Assembly: GCF_030123325.1 (NCBI RefSeq)
Contig: NZ_CP126106.1
Location: 4,430,001-4,494,000, forward strand
Origin: Peribacillus simplex
Lineage (GTDB): Bacteria; Bacillota; Bacilli; Bacillales; DSM-1321
Length of the DNA: 64,000 nucleotides
Direction of reading: 5' to 3'
The notes under the pieces are model-generated. The model was not told the DNA's origin. It saw only the letters and a list, made by a program, of their open reading frames with translations, and did no database searches. A program made the translations under genes and the position numbers. Within the stretch, counting starts at the first letter, position 1; every line of letters starts with the position of its first letter. Below, in pieces: positions 15,397-24,313 of this stretch.

Positions 15397-17004
15397 TCAC
15401 GCCTCCTTTTCTTCTTTTATATCCTTCGGGAAGGCGATTGTAAATCTTGCTCCGCCCAAATAACTTTGACCAATATAAATTTCACCACTTAAAAGACCAA
15501 TGGAGTTTTTTACAATGGCCAAGCCGATCCCATGATTTTCCCCATTTTTAGTCGTATATCCATCTGTAAAAATAATATCTTCCATTGCATGAGGGATACC
15601 TGGACCGTTATCCTCGATATCAAATATAATTTCGTTTCCTAAATCAGTAAACGAAACTTTGACCTTTCCCTCATTTTTGTTTTTTTGCCGTGCTGCCTCC
15701 ATCGCATTATCGATGACATTACCAATAACGGAAACCAAGTGATGGGAATCCTCAGGTTTTAATGAACTGTTTAAATTGCTTTCCTGTTCTATTTCTAATA
15801 TAACCTGCAATTCTTTTGAACGGTTTATCTTTCCAAGTAAACAGGCGGCGATTAACGGATCTTTAACCGATGACATAAGAAACGAAATGATATCTTGCCT
15901 CTCCCTCACTTCAGAAGAGATGATATTCAATGCCCTATCATATTGTTTTAAACTTAGTAATCCATAAATGGTATTTAATTTATTTAAAAACTCATGGTTT
16001 TGTGCCCGCATATTTTCTGAAAAGGCCTTGATTTCTGAAAATTCATTTGTTAATTGTTCAATTTCGGATACTGTTCTTATTGTTAAAACGATGCCCCTGA
16101 CGTCATTATGATTTAGGATTGGGGATAAATCCAAAATGTATAGCTGTTGGCCTAAAAGTAACTTACGATTGAACTGTCCCTCTTTTGTGCTGATTACTAT
16201 TTTGATGAGTTTTTCTAAATGCCCATTTACAACCCGCTTTCCCACCATAAGCTGATGATCATGAAACAATTCACGTGCTCTTTTATTCATGGAAGTAACC
16301 TGTTTTTCACTATTAATCGTAATGGTAGCATATCGAATGGCATCAAGTGTCGCTTCCCTTTCTTGAAATAGAAAAGAAATTTCCTCCGGCTCAAGACCTA
16401 AAATAAGCTTTTTTAAGCGTCGCGCTATAAATATTGCCCATAAGATTCCTACACCAATTGGGATAAGTGACAAATGAATAATCTTCATTTTATAATCGAA
16501 TAGTTGATCTTGCACATTCTCTACCAAAAAACCTACAGATGAAACACCGATAACTTCCCCTTTATCATTCCAGATAGGCGCCTTAGCTTTAATCGCTGGA
16601 CCCGAAATCCCATTTCCTTGATAAATAATTGATTTGTGTTCTATAAGTACTGCATCATTACTAGTAGCAGTAGGCTTCCCAATATATTCTGGATTAGGAT
16701 GGGAGTATCGAAGTCCTTTATGGTTCGCAATAGTTACATAATCGGCACCTGTTGTTTGACGAATCATTTCTGATGCGGGTTGAATCACCTCTGAGGGCCT
16801 ATTATCGTTAAATCCCTTGATGATCGTTGGATTTTGGGCTGCTAATTTAGCCACCGTCATTGCTTGATTACCCATTTGGTTTTCGACGATTTCTTCCAGC
16901 AGTGTAGAGAATAGAAGGCTCACAAGCAAGGTACTGATAAAAACAACGAATATGATAAGTAATGTCATTTGAGTTAATAAGTTCACTCTAATTTTAAACT
17001 CCAC
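15397..17004 (-). CDS. citS: Sensor histidine kinase CitS (CitA/DcuS family)
   Basis: A 535-residue kinase. It has membrane helices at about 10-35 and 165-185 flanking an extracytoplasmic PDC/PAS sensor (GADYVTIANHKGLRYSHPNPEYIGK), a cytoplasmic PAS (about 210-310), the phospho-acceptor region QNHEFLNKLNTIYGLL, and an HATPase with DNAMEAA and GIGLAIVKNSIG. It should sense external citrate and phosphorylate CitT. GTG 17004 has AAGGG seven bases upstream and makes a normal N-terminus (MEFKIRVNLLTQ); the open frame is longer. Two bases separate its stop from the citT ATG. Confidence 0.88.
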   Translation of the reverse strand: MEFKIRVNLLTQMTLLIIFVVFISTLLVSLLFSTLLEEIVENQMGNQAMTVAKLAAQNPTIIKGFNDNRPSEVIQPASEMIRQTTGADYVTIANHKGLRYSHPNPEYIGKPTATSNDAVLIEHKSIIYQGNGISGPAIKAKAPIWNDKGEVIGVSSVGFLVENVQDQLFDYKMKIIHLSLIPIGVGILWAIFIARRLKKLILGLEPEEISFLFQEREATLDAIRYATITINSEKQVTSMNKRARELFHDHQLMVGKRVVNGHLEKLIKIVISTKEGQFNRKLLLGQQLYILDLSPILNHNDVRGIVLTIRTVSEIEQLTNEFSEIKAFSENMRAQNHEFLNKLNTIYGLLSLKQYDRALNIISSEVRERQDIISFLMSSVKDPLIAACLLGKINRSKELQVILEIEQESNLNSSLKPEDSHHLVSVIGNVIDNAMEAARQKNKNEGKVKVSFTDLGNEIIFDIEDNGPGIPHAMEDIIFTDGYTTKNGENHGIGLAIVKNSIGLLSGEIYIGQSYLGGARFTIAFPKDIKEEKEA

Positions 17005-17176
17005 ATTTATGCCCTTAACCTTTCTGTAATAATTGCTCATACTCGTAGAGTATAAAAATAAAATGATGTTTCGTATCACATATGGAATCGAAATAAAAAT
17101 TCCATATTTTTCTAATTATAATAGTAAATTTCTATGTAAGAAAACAGTTTATTTATACCATGATTGAGACTAGACG

Positions 17177-17188
17177 GGAAACGTTTCC
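17177..17188. promoter_or_regulatory. cre-like palindrome upstream of citS-citT
   Basis: GGAAACGTTTCC is a perfect 12-bp palindrome with the AAACGTTT centre of CcpA sites; the outer T and A of the consensus are missing. It lies about 170 bases upstream of citS and just after the VOC gene. Confidence 0.45.
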
Positions 17189-17198
17189 TTTACAGTGT

Positions 17199-17657
17199 TC
17201 ACTTAGTTAATAGTTCTTCCCATTCTTCAAGTGAAAGTTTTTCAGTCATATGCTTATATGCATCAGGGACTTTTATCGAACACATAAGTTCCAGACTATT
17301 GCCATCAGGATCATTGAAGTAGACGGAAGCGTTTCCTTGGTTCGGACGCACAAAAGGTTCAATCGATGTCCTTTTTCCAAAAGGGACGACTTCAATTTTT
17401 AGGGATTGGAGCCAGGTTAATGCATTTTTCATATTTTCATAAGATATCCGAAATGCGATATGCCTTAGTGAAGGGTGGTATGGAGTTTGATATTCTTTCC
17501 CTTCCCATAATCCGACCCAGCTTTTGTTTTCCTCTATCCAAAAGAAGGCAGTATCTTCATCCCTCCATGCTAGCTTCAAGCCTATTTTCTTATAAAAATC
17601 CATAGAGATGGCCAAGTTCTTTACGGGTAGATGGGCTTCATATAAACCTTCTATCAT
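17199..17657 (-). CDS. VOC (glyoxalase/bleomycin resistance) family protein
   Basis: A 152-residue protein with paired beta-alpha-beta-beta-beta modules: LPVKNLAISMDFYKKIGLKL starts the first and RHIAFRIS the second. Metal-ligand positions are plausible at His (EAHLPV), His (LRHIAF) and Glu (GNSLELMCS). The family covers glyoxalases, extradiol dioxygenases and drug-binding proteins; the substrate cannot be read from sequence. A good AAAGGAGAAAGG lies upstream. It appears monocistronic. Confidence 0.75.
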   Translation of the reverse strand: MIEGLYEAHLPVKNLAISMDFYKKIGLKLAWRDEDTAFFWIEENKSWVGLWEGKEYQTPYHPSLRHIAFRISYENMKNALTWLQSLKIEVVPFGKRTSIEPFVRPNQGNASVYFNDPDGNSLELMCSIKVPDAYKHMTEKLSLEEWEELLTK

Positions 17658-17779
17658 ATTATATTATCCTTTCTCCTTTTAAGTAATGAAATCTTTTGCC
17701 GCGAAAATATCTCGGGATTATTTCTTCTTCTCTTAAATCGTTTACAATTTATGCGATTTATTAATAGAAGAAAATGGAT

Positions 17780-18292
17780 TTAAAGGTTCCTTATATAATG
17801 GTAGAATATTAGCTTTTGACCCGTATCCGCACTAATTTCCTCATTAATCGAAATCCGTTCAAAACCGTTTTTCACTAAAACCTTTTGGGAGGCAATATTG
17901 TCGCTTGTCGTTTTGGCTTGTATTTGAGTCACATTCAATCCCGGCGCCAGATTAACCAAAAGCTTTAAAGCTTCGTTCGCTATCCCCTTTTGCGTAAATG
18001 CTTCACCGATTCTGTAACCGACATGAGCCGTACCATTATTAGGATCGATATCCACAAGGTTAATCCTGCCGACGATTTTGCCTGAACGATCCTTAATTAA
18101 ATAAAAAGAGGAGATGGCATCTTCTTGTTCTTTTAATAATTCCTTATGCCTGATCTCAAACGTTCCAAAGCTATAATAATCATCTCCCCGGCCTGGCACC
18201 GTTTGCTCGAAAAAACTTCTATTATTGCATTCAAATGCAAATAACGCGTGTGCATCCTGTTCATTTAGCCTGTGAATGTATATATCCATCAT
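17780..18292 (-). CDS. GNAT N-acetyltransferase, RimJ/RimL type
   Basis: A 170-residue acetyltransferase. The acetyl-CoA loop region is HVGYRIGEAFTQKGIANEALKLL (about 98-120) and the C-terminal VLVKNGFERI is the usual closing motif. RimJ/RimL-like enzymes acetylate protein N-termini or small amines; the substrate here is unknown. The start follows AAAGGATGAAGG. Either of the two adjacent ATG codons (18292 or 18289) may be used. Confidence 0.75.
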   Translation of the reverse strand: MMDIYIHRLNEQDAHALFAFECNNRSFFEQTVPGRGDDYYSFGTFEIRHKELLKEQEDAISSFYLIKDRSGKIVGRINLVDIDPNNGTAHVGYRIGEAFTQKGIANEALKLLVNLAPGLNVTQIQAKTTSDNIASQKVLVKNGFERISINEEISADTGQKLIFYHYIRNL

Positions 18293-18653
18293 TCCTTCAT
18301 CCTTTCAAAAAACGCTAAGATATACGACCTGATATATCATTCAAGAAAACCAAGGGCTTATCCTTCCTGCTGAATATATATCGAATATTTTTTCATTCAA
18401 CAGTCTTTAGCAGCAATCAAGCATTTTTGTTAAAGAATCTATGGTTCGATTTTGCCAACAAGCCGTTTATATGGATAACACTGTCACATACTGACAAAAT
18501 TTGATACCCTCAATACCATATCATTCCAAGTGCGAATGGAACCATCACACCCACTAATTTCTATAAAAATCCAAAAATAGTTGAGAATAAATCTTTTTAC
18601 ACACGTTGTATTAAGTGTAAAAGCTTTTACAAAAAAACAAGGGGAATCACGTC
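18293..18653. promoter_or_regulatory. Promoter region of the sigma/anti-sigma operon
   Basis: There is no gene. An inverted repeat CTTTTTACAC (18593-18602) / GTGTAAAAG (18615-18623) lies 30 bases upstream of the sigma-factor start and could be a regulatory site. A GGAACC at about 18538 is a possible ECF -35, but no convincing -10 was matched to it. Confidence 0.35.
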
Positions 18654-19220
18654 ATGAAGTCTACTGATATAAATTTTATCGAGCGGTTGCAACGCCAAGA
18701 AGAAGACGCATTGGAATTTATAGTGAATACCTATTTGCCACTAATCAAGGGGGTCACATATAAGGTTCTCTCCCCTCTTAGGAACGACGGTGTCATGGAA
18801 GAATGCATCAATGATATTTTTCTTTCAATCTGGAACAATTCAAAAAAGTTCCATGGGGATACAACAGATTTCAGAAAATGGATCTGTGCTATCGCTAAGT
18901 TTAAAGCGATTGATTATTACCGAAAAGCCATGAAGAAAATGGAGCTTACATCAGGTTACACAGAAGTAGATCCAGAAAAATCTGCAGAAGACGAACTAAT
19001 TATACTGGAAGACAGAAAAGAATTACTTCAGTTAATTGACCTTTTAGAACCTGTGGACCGGGATATTTTTATCATGAAGTACTTTCTTGGTTTAAAAAAT
19101 GAGGATATATCGATAAAACTCGGGTTGACCAAAGCATCAATAGACAATCGAATTTATAGGGGAAAAAAGAAGCTAAATCAAAAAGCTACGAATCTTAAAT
19201 TAGGAGGCAGTGTCGTATGA
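18654..19220 (+). CDS. Sigma-70 family (ECF-like) RNA polymerase sigma factor
   Basis: A 188-residue alternative sigma factor with region 2 (LEFIVNTYLPLIKGVTYKVL to FRKWICAIAKFKAIDYYRKAM) and region 4 (LLEPVDRDIFIMKYFLGLKNEDISIKL, then LTKASIDNRIYRGKKKL). GGGGAATCAC precedes ATG 18654. It overlaps the next gene by four bases (ATGA), the standard arrangement of a sigma factor with its membrane anti-sigma factor, so its activity is probably gated by an envelope signal. The regulon cannot be inferred. Confidence 0.85.
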   Translation: MKSTDINFIERLQRQEEDALEFIVNTYLPLIKGVTYKVLSPLRNDGVMEECINDIFLSIWNNSKKFHGDTTDFRKWICAIAKFKAIDYYRKAMKKMELTSGYTEVDPEKSAEDELIILEDRKELLQLIDLLEPVDRDIFIMKYFLGLKNEDISIKLGLTKASIDNRIYRGKKKLNQKATNLKLGGSVV

Positions 19221-20350
19221 AGGATATTTATGAATTATTAAATGATATAGATTTAGACGAAACTGAATTTAAGGAAATGGATGTCACCGAACTAGAAAAA
19301 GCTAAAGTCAAAAGAACCCTAAAAAAATCAATAAGAAAGAAGAAAAAAATGAAACGTTGGCAAAAGAATGTTCTGGCTGCTTCCATTATATTCGGGTTAT
19401 CCACCGCAACGATTGGATTCTCGTTTACCGCTTCTGCTAAAAGCATTCCTTTGATAGGAGATATTTTCAGCTATTTTAGTAATGAAAACTTAGGTCTCCC
19501 CGATGATATCAAGAATAATGGACTTTATAGTGATTATAAGGCCTACTCTAACAAAATTGGCTTTACCGAAGAAAGCAATGGCCTCACTTTCACGATAAAT
19601 GACGCCATTTATGACGGAAAAACAGTAACCATCACTTATACTATTGAAAGCGAAGAAGATTTGGGTGACGGATCATTTCTCATTCCCAGCCCGAATATAA
19701 AAGAAATGAAAGCCCAAGGAGGATCGGATGAAATTTCAAAAGTAGCTGATAAAAAATATGTAGGCTTATTGACGATTAGTGACTTAGAAGATCTAAAAGA
19801 AGATAAAGTAAATATAGACTGGGATATAAACAGCATCAGTATTAACGACATGGATAAAGAGATAAAAGGAAATTGGAACTTTGCTTTCTCACTAAAGGCA
19901 ACTGAAAGCAACGAGAAGGTCATCAATAAAAGTGTGAATCAACATGGAGTAAAAGTATCCGTCGAAAAACTATCAATCTCGCCAATGTCCTTTGTGGTTG
20001 ATTATCATCAAGAAGTGTCCGACTCAGTCAAAAGCAAGTGGGATGAAGCCTATGTGGAGTTGACCATTAAAGATGACTTAGGGAATGTATACGATGGTCA
20101 AGAAAACGGAGGAAGCGGTATCGATTCTTATAATTTGAACTTCAGCAAAACATTCCAAAAAATCGATCCGGATGCTACGCAACTGATTGCGACACCACAT
20201 GTAACATTACGCAATTTCACTTCAGAGAACCACGGAGAGGTAACCATAACGGAGGATGGTGAAGAAAAGGTGTCATCCTTCCCAACAAAACCAGGAATTG
20301 CTCCCAAAGAGTTGGTATTGGATGATATCGTGATTGATTTGAGGAAATAA
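19217..20350 (+). CDS. Membrane anti-sigma factor with DUF4179 domain
   Basis: A 377-residue type II membrane protein. A Lys-rich cytoplasmic part (1-46, including KRTLKKSIRKKKKMKRW) would bind the sigma factor. One membrane helix follows (about 50-70), and then a large extracellular DUF4179-type beta domain (YSDYKAYSNKIGFTEESNGLTFTIND and on). It is translationally coupled to the sigma gene by ATGA, with TTAGGAGG inside the sigma 3' end. The pair should form an autoregulated stress switch. A large hairpin terminator follows. Confidence 0.8.
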   Translation: MKDIYELLNDIDLDETEFKEMDVTELEKAKVKRTLKKSIRKKKKMKRWQKNVLAASIIFGLSTATIGFSFTASAKSIPLIGDIFSYFSNENLGLPDDIKNNGLYSDYKAYSNKIGFTEESNGLTFTINDAIYDGKTVTITYTIESEEDLGDGSFLIPSPNIKEMKAQGGSDEISKVADKKYVGLLTISDLEDLKEDKVNIDWDINSISINDMDKEIKGNWNFAFSLKATESNEKVINKSVNQHGVKVSVEKLSISPMSFVVDYHQEVSDSVKSKWDEAYVELTIKDDLGNVYDGQENGGSGIDSYNLNFSKTFQKIDPDATQLIATPHVTLRNFTSENHGEVTITEDGEEKVSSFPTKPGIAPKELVLDDIVIDLRK

Positions 20351-20364
20351 CAATTTCACCTACA

Positions 20365-20418
20365 AGAGGTATACTGAACCCTTCCCAGAGTGGGAAGGCT
20401 CAGGTATACCTCTTTTTT
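20365..20418 (+). terminator. Terminator of the sigma/anti-sigma operon
   Basis: AGAGGTATAC pairs with GTATACCTCT around an inner CCTTCCC/GGGAAGG stem, followed by six T. Confidence 0.9.
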
Positions 20419-20578
20419 GTGACTTCTTATTCTGTCCATGAATAGAGATATATACATGAATTACTTGAAAAGTCAAAAATAAATTATTTTCTTCTGGTAA
20501 AAAATCAACGGATGATGTATCATAGTCTTCAGATATTTATTATTCTTATTTGGTTAATCGGAATTAGGAGGAATATAT

Positions 20579-21967
20579 ATGATTGGTTATGTGTTTTTAA
20601 ATCTTGCCATAATGCTCGTTCTTTTAGGCGTTTTATTTTACATGAGTAAGAAGCATGTTTCCTTTACAAAAAGGGTCTTTACTGGACTTGGTTTAGGGAT
20701 TGTATTCGGGCTTCTATTGCAGTATTTCTTTGAACCCCAGTCTGAAGCGATCATTAAATCTGTCGATTGGTTTAACATTGTAGGTTCCGGCTATGTCAAG
20801 TTCCTGCAAATGATCGTCATGCCGCTTGTCTTCATTTCGATCTTATCCGCATTCACAAGATTGAAGCTGACTAGCAATATTGGAAAGATCAGTGTCCTGA
20901 TCATCGGAATCCTGCTTGGAACGACTGCGATTGCAGCAGCTGTTGGGATCACCTCGGCAACTGTATTCAATTTGGAAGCCGTTCAAATTGAGCAAGGGGA
21001 AGCGGAGTTAAGCCGCGGGGATCAAATATCGGAGACATACGGTACGATTCAGGATAAAACGATGCCGCAGCAAATCCTTGAATTGATTCCGTCCAATCCG
21101 TTCCTTGATTTAACGGGAGCACGTCCGACATCAACCATTTCCGTTGTAATTTTTGCTGCATTCCTTGGGATTGCCTATTTAGGAGTCAAGCGCAAGCAGC
21201 CTGAACATGCTGAATTTTTTGCTAAAATAGTAGATACATTGCACAGCATCATCATGCGTGTCGTAACATTGATCCTGCGTTTAACGCCATACGGGATCTT
21301 GGCGATCATGACGAAGACGGTAGCTACGAGTGATTTGGATGCCATCCTGAAATTGGGGAAATTCGTGGGAGCCTCTTATGTCGCACTGATCGTCATGTTC
21401 CTCATCCATTTGCTATTGCTGATGCTTGCAGGATTGAACCCAATCGTATATTTAAGAAAAGCTTTCCCGGTATTATCGTTTGCCTTCACCTCAAGAACAA
21501 GTGCAGGAGCTCTTCCATTGAACATCCAAACACAGAAACAACTAGGGGTGTCGGAAGGTATTGCCAACTTTGCCGGATCCTTCGGCTTGTCGATCGGTCA
21601 AAACGGCTGTGCCGGAATCTATCCGGCCATGTTAGCGGTCATGATCGCTCCAACGGTTGGAATCAACCCACTGGACCCTTCATTCATCGCCATGTTGATT
21701 GCCATCGTGGCCATTAGCTCTTTCGGGGTTGCAGGTGTAGGCGGAGGAGCAACATTCGCTGCCATCCTGGTATTATCTGCAATGAACTTGCCAATCGCCT
21801 TGGCCGGACTGTTGATTTCCGTCGAGCCATTGATCGATATGGGAAGAACGGCTGTGAATGTCAGCGGAAGCATGACTTCCGGCATCCTGACCAGTAAAGT
21901 GACGGGTGACCTGGATAAGGGACAGTTCAGCGAAGAATCATCTTTGAAAATTGAAGCTGAAATGTAA
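20579..21967 (+). CDS. tcyP: L-cystine symporter, TcyP type (DAACS family)
   Basis: A 462-residue dicarboxylate/amino-acid:cation symporter. Helices in the first 110 residues are followed by FLQMIVMPLVFISILSAFTRL, the re-entrant loop SRTSAGALPLNI (about 306-317), and the second hairpin with GVAGVGGGATFAAILVLSAMN. The length and N-terminus match the B. subtilis cystine importer TcyP (YhcL) better than the shorter glutamate carriers. AATTAGGAGG precedes the ATG. A CGGAATT segment just upstream recalls sulfur-regulator CymR sites, but this is weak. Confidence 0.8.
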   Translation: MIGYVFLNLAIMLVLLGVLFYMSKKHVSFTKRVFTGLGLGIVFGLLLQYFFEPQSEAIIKSVDWFNIVGSGYVKFLQMIVMPLVFISILSAFTRLKLTSNIGKISVLIIGILLGTTAIAAAVGITSATVFNLEAVQIEQGEAELSRGDQISETYGTIQDKTMPQQILELIPSNPFLDLTGARPTSTISVVIFAAFLGIAYLGVKRKQPEHAEFFAKIVDTLHSIIMRVVTLILRLTPYGILAIMTKTVATSDLDAILKLGKFVGASYVALIVMFLIHLLLLMLAGLNPIVYLRKAFPVLSFAFTSRTSAGALPLNIQTQKQLGVSEGIANFAGSFGLSIGQNGCAGIYPAMLAVMIAPTVGINPLDPSFIAMLIAIVAISSFGVAGVGGGATFAAILVLSAMNLPIALAGLLISVEPLIDMGRTAVNVSGSMTSGILTSKVTGDLDKGQFSEESSLKIEAEM

Positions 21968-21970
21968 AAG

Positions 21971-22017
21971 AAAAAAGCATCGGACTTCCTGTCATGGGAG
22001 GTTCGATGCTTTTTTTC
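21971..22017 (+). terminator. tcyP terminator
   Basis: AAAAAAGCATCG...CGATGCTTTTTTT stem right after the stop. It may also act for the convergent gene ending at 22077. Confidence 0.85.
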
Positions 22018-22076
22018 ATGGTCTGCCGGTATCAAATATATGTTAGCAGACACACTCCATGCTTTACTTGTACATT

Positions 22077-23282
22077 TTAAGGAATAAATACATGCCAGAT
22101 ATTTTCTTGTTTCTTATATTTCCCCTTTATTTCTCCAACTCCATCAATTGTAAGCGAATCGCTGTTTTCAATGGGTCTTTTCCCTAATATCAGATGTAAT
22201 TTATTTATATATTTAATTCCATTACCAACATGGGCAATTACAGGTTGTTGAAAAAGAAAGTCTTGGTTGTTCATTCTTACTATTAAAAAACTCTTATGTA
22301 AAAGTCTATCTTCTACTGGGATGATATTCATCGGGTCAAAGGATTCAGCAGTTATTTCCCCTTCAATATATAAATGAATTCCTGCTTGTTCATTAAACTC
22401 TTCAAATGCTTTCATTCTCTTTTCCATGGCAAAATTAACGACTTCTTCTGTTTCAGGACTTACCTTCACATCAGCTATTGAATCTTCCATATAGTCACCG
22501 GTATGCTGTTTCAATAGGTCATATAATGTATCTTCGCTATCAAAAAAACTTTCCATCCAGTCTGGTGAAAGCTCCTCCAGTAACAAACACATAAACAAAC
22601 CGGAACTATAACAACTTCTTCTAATACTAGAAGTAGATTCATATTTGTTTATTAATTGTTGTGCATACTTTTTTAAAACTGAATGGTAATCAAGCGGGCT
22701 TTTTTCCGAGTAAGCCCTTAATTCGACATACCACGCAGGCCCCTCAATGGTTTCAATCAACTTTTCATATGTTAGGTACTCTCCAATACTGGCTGCTCTT
22801 TTTTCCCTTAGGGCAATGAAAGCATCAAGGTATTGTTTCTTCTTCATTATGTTATTTTCCAACAACGCATGATAAAGATTTGTTCTTTCCTGATTTCGCA
22901 ATTCCACATTTTCTTTTGACAACGGATATGTGATTCCCATCATTTCATCAGGAAACCGTTTTTCATCTTTAATATATTGATAGCCGTGAAATAATTCGTG
23001 AACCACTATTGAATACAAATCTTCATAATCCTCATACGAATCCATATTAACAATTGCGGTTGGATATTCTTCATACGAAATAATTGTGTCTCCAGTAAAC
23101 CGTACATCCCACTTTAAAATATGATATGTACATTGTGGATCGTTACTGAATTTGGGATGATTGAATAGATAAACATTTCTCTTATCATATAAAGCATAAG
23201 CAACAAGTTCAAAACCCGGCCAATAATTTTCCAACTTCGCTTTAACCAAGTCTTCAGCCATTCGATTAAGATAATGAGGCAT
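22077..23282 (-). CDS. Putative gluzincin-like zinc metallopeptidase
   Basis: A 401-residue cytoplasmic protein with HELFHGYQYIKDE (about residues 92-104), an HEXXH zinc site. A plausible third ligand Glu lies about 65 residues later in ETIEGPAWYVELRAY. No signal peptide or membrane helix. I recognise no named family. The motif with the downstream Glu suggests a peptidase of the gluzincin clan, but catalysis is inferred. It is monocistronic and convergent with tcyP. RBS and promoter are AT-rich and unremarkable. Confidence 0.55.
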   Translation of the reverse strand: MPHYLNRMAEDLVKAKLENYWPGFELVAYALYDKRNVYLFNHPKFSNDPQCTYHILKWDVRFTGDTIISYEEYPTAIVNMDSYEDYEDLYSIVVHELFHGYQYIKDEKRFPDEMMGITYPLSKENVELRNQERTNLYHALLENNIMKKKQYLDAFIALREKRAASIGEYLTYEKLIETIEGPAWYVELRAYSEKSPLDYHSVLKKYAQQLINKYESTSSIRRSCYSSGLFMCLLLEELSPDWMESFFDSEDTLYDLLKQHTGDYMEDSIADVKVSPETEEVVNFAMEKRMKAFEEFNEQAGIHLYIEGEITAESFDPMNIIPVEDRLLHKSFLIVRMNNQDFLFQQPVIAHVGNGIKYINKLHLILGKRPIENSDSLTIDGVGEIKGKYKKQENIWHVFIP

Positions 23283-23370
23283 TCTTTTCCCTCCATTGTT
23301 TTAATTCGATTAAAAACATAATATCATATATGTTTTAACATAAATATCCAAATTATTAATAGACAAAAAA

Positions 23371-23415
23371 CCACTGTAACATATCAGCTCATGGGAGCTA
23401 ATATTCTTACAGTGG
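23371..23415 (-). terminator. Terminator of the PAP2 gene
   Basis: CCACTGTAA and TTACAGTGG form the outer stem and AGCTCATGGGAGCT an inner one, just after the PAP2 gene stop. Confidence 0.75.
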
Positions 23416-23428
23416 CTATTTCCTGTGG

Positions 23429-24085
23429 TCACTTTTTAATTTGCCTTGCTGTGTAATGATTGGCCTGATAAGCCGATAGGGCTTGGAACATATACTGGAC
23501 AGCTGCATATACCCCGCATGCAAGAAGAATCCCTGCGAGTACATCCAATACAGCATGCTGTTTCGTAAATAGCGTGGAGAGGATAATCAGTGTTCCGAAT
23601 GCAGTGACACTGGCATACTCCCATTTATGCTTTTCTTTCCGCTTATGGGCGACGATCATCATGATGAATGTAGTCAGTACATGAATGCTGGGAAGACAGT
23701 TGACAGGTTGATCATGACTATAAACGATTCTCATTAAATGGGCAAAGATATCGTTCCCCACCACTTCTGGACGGGGGACTGTCGTTTGCCAAAGGCAATA
23801 TACAAGAAAACAGAGAAGTTTCCCCGATATCAAACTGCCTAATCCTACGAAATAGTGCTTTCGGTCAACAAAACAGTAGTAAATCAGCAATCCATAAATA
23901 TACGGATACCAAAGTAAATAAGGCACGACAAATTCTTTAATAAAGGGAATCTCCCCATCTATTATAGTCGTAACATCGACAGCATGACCTGAAGATTGGT
24001 TGATGATTGAATAGATGGAACTAGTAATCACCAAAAGTAATAAATAATATAACGGGTGAAAGGATAAGATGGAATTGTTTTTCAT
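23429..24085 (-). CDS. PAP2 superfamily membrane protein
   Basis: A 218-residue membrane protein with about five helices. The PAP2/lipid phosphatase motifs are partly visible: VPRPEV near 105, NCLPSIHV (about 128-135) with the catalytic His, and STLFTKQHAVLDVLAG (about 168-183) with the second His and Asp. This version (SIHV, KQHxxxD) is seen in inositol-phosphorylceramide-synthase-like bacterial proteins. It probably hydrolyses or transfers a lipid phosphate at the membrane; the substrate is not known. Confidence 0.75.
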   Translation of the reverse strand: MKNNSILSFHPLYYLLLLVITSSIYSIINQSSGHAVDVTTIIDGEIPFIKEFVVPYLLWYPYIYGLLIYYCFVDRKHYFVGLGSLISGKLLCFLVYCLWQTTVPRPEVVGNDIFAHLMRIVYSHDQPVNCLPSIHVLTTFIMMIVAHKRKEKHKWEYASVTAFGTLIILSTLFTKQHAVLDVLAGILLACGVYAAVQYMFQALSAYQANHYTARQIKK

Positions 24086-24239
24086 AGCTCGCTCCGGCTT
24101 TCAATATATTGGTTTTTTCCAAAGATTATTATACAACATTTTTCACTAGATTCACTCTTTAATTGCTAAAGTTAATGATTCCCATGAACTAGTAAAATGG
24201 ATATCTCTTACTTTTAATGCGACCAAGAATACATAACGA

Positions 24240-24264
24240 AAGCCATGGCATGCTACCATGGCTT
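24240..24264 (-). terminator. Terminator of the T-box-controlled permease
   Basis: AAGCCATGG pairs perfectly with CCATGGCTT about 50 bases after the stop. The T-run is poor. Confidence 0.6.
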
Positions 24265-24313
24265 GAAACTGAAACTTATATGCGAGAAGGCAAAAGCGAT
24301 ATTCCCGCTTTCT

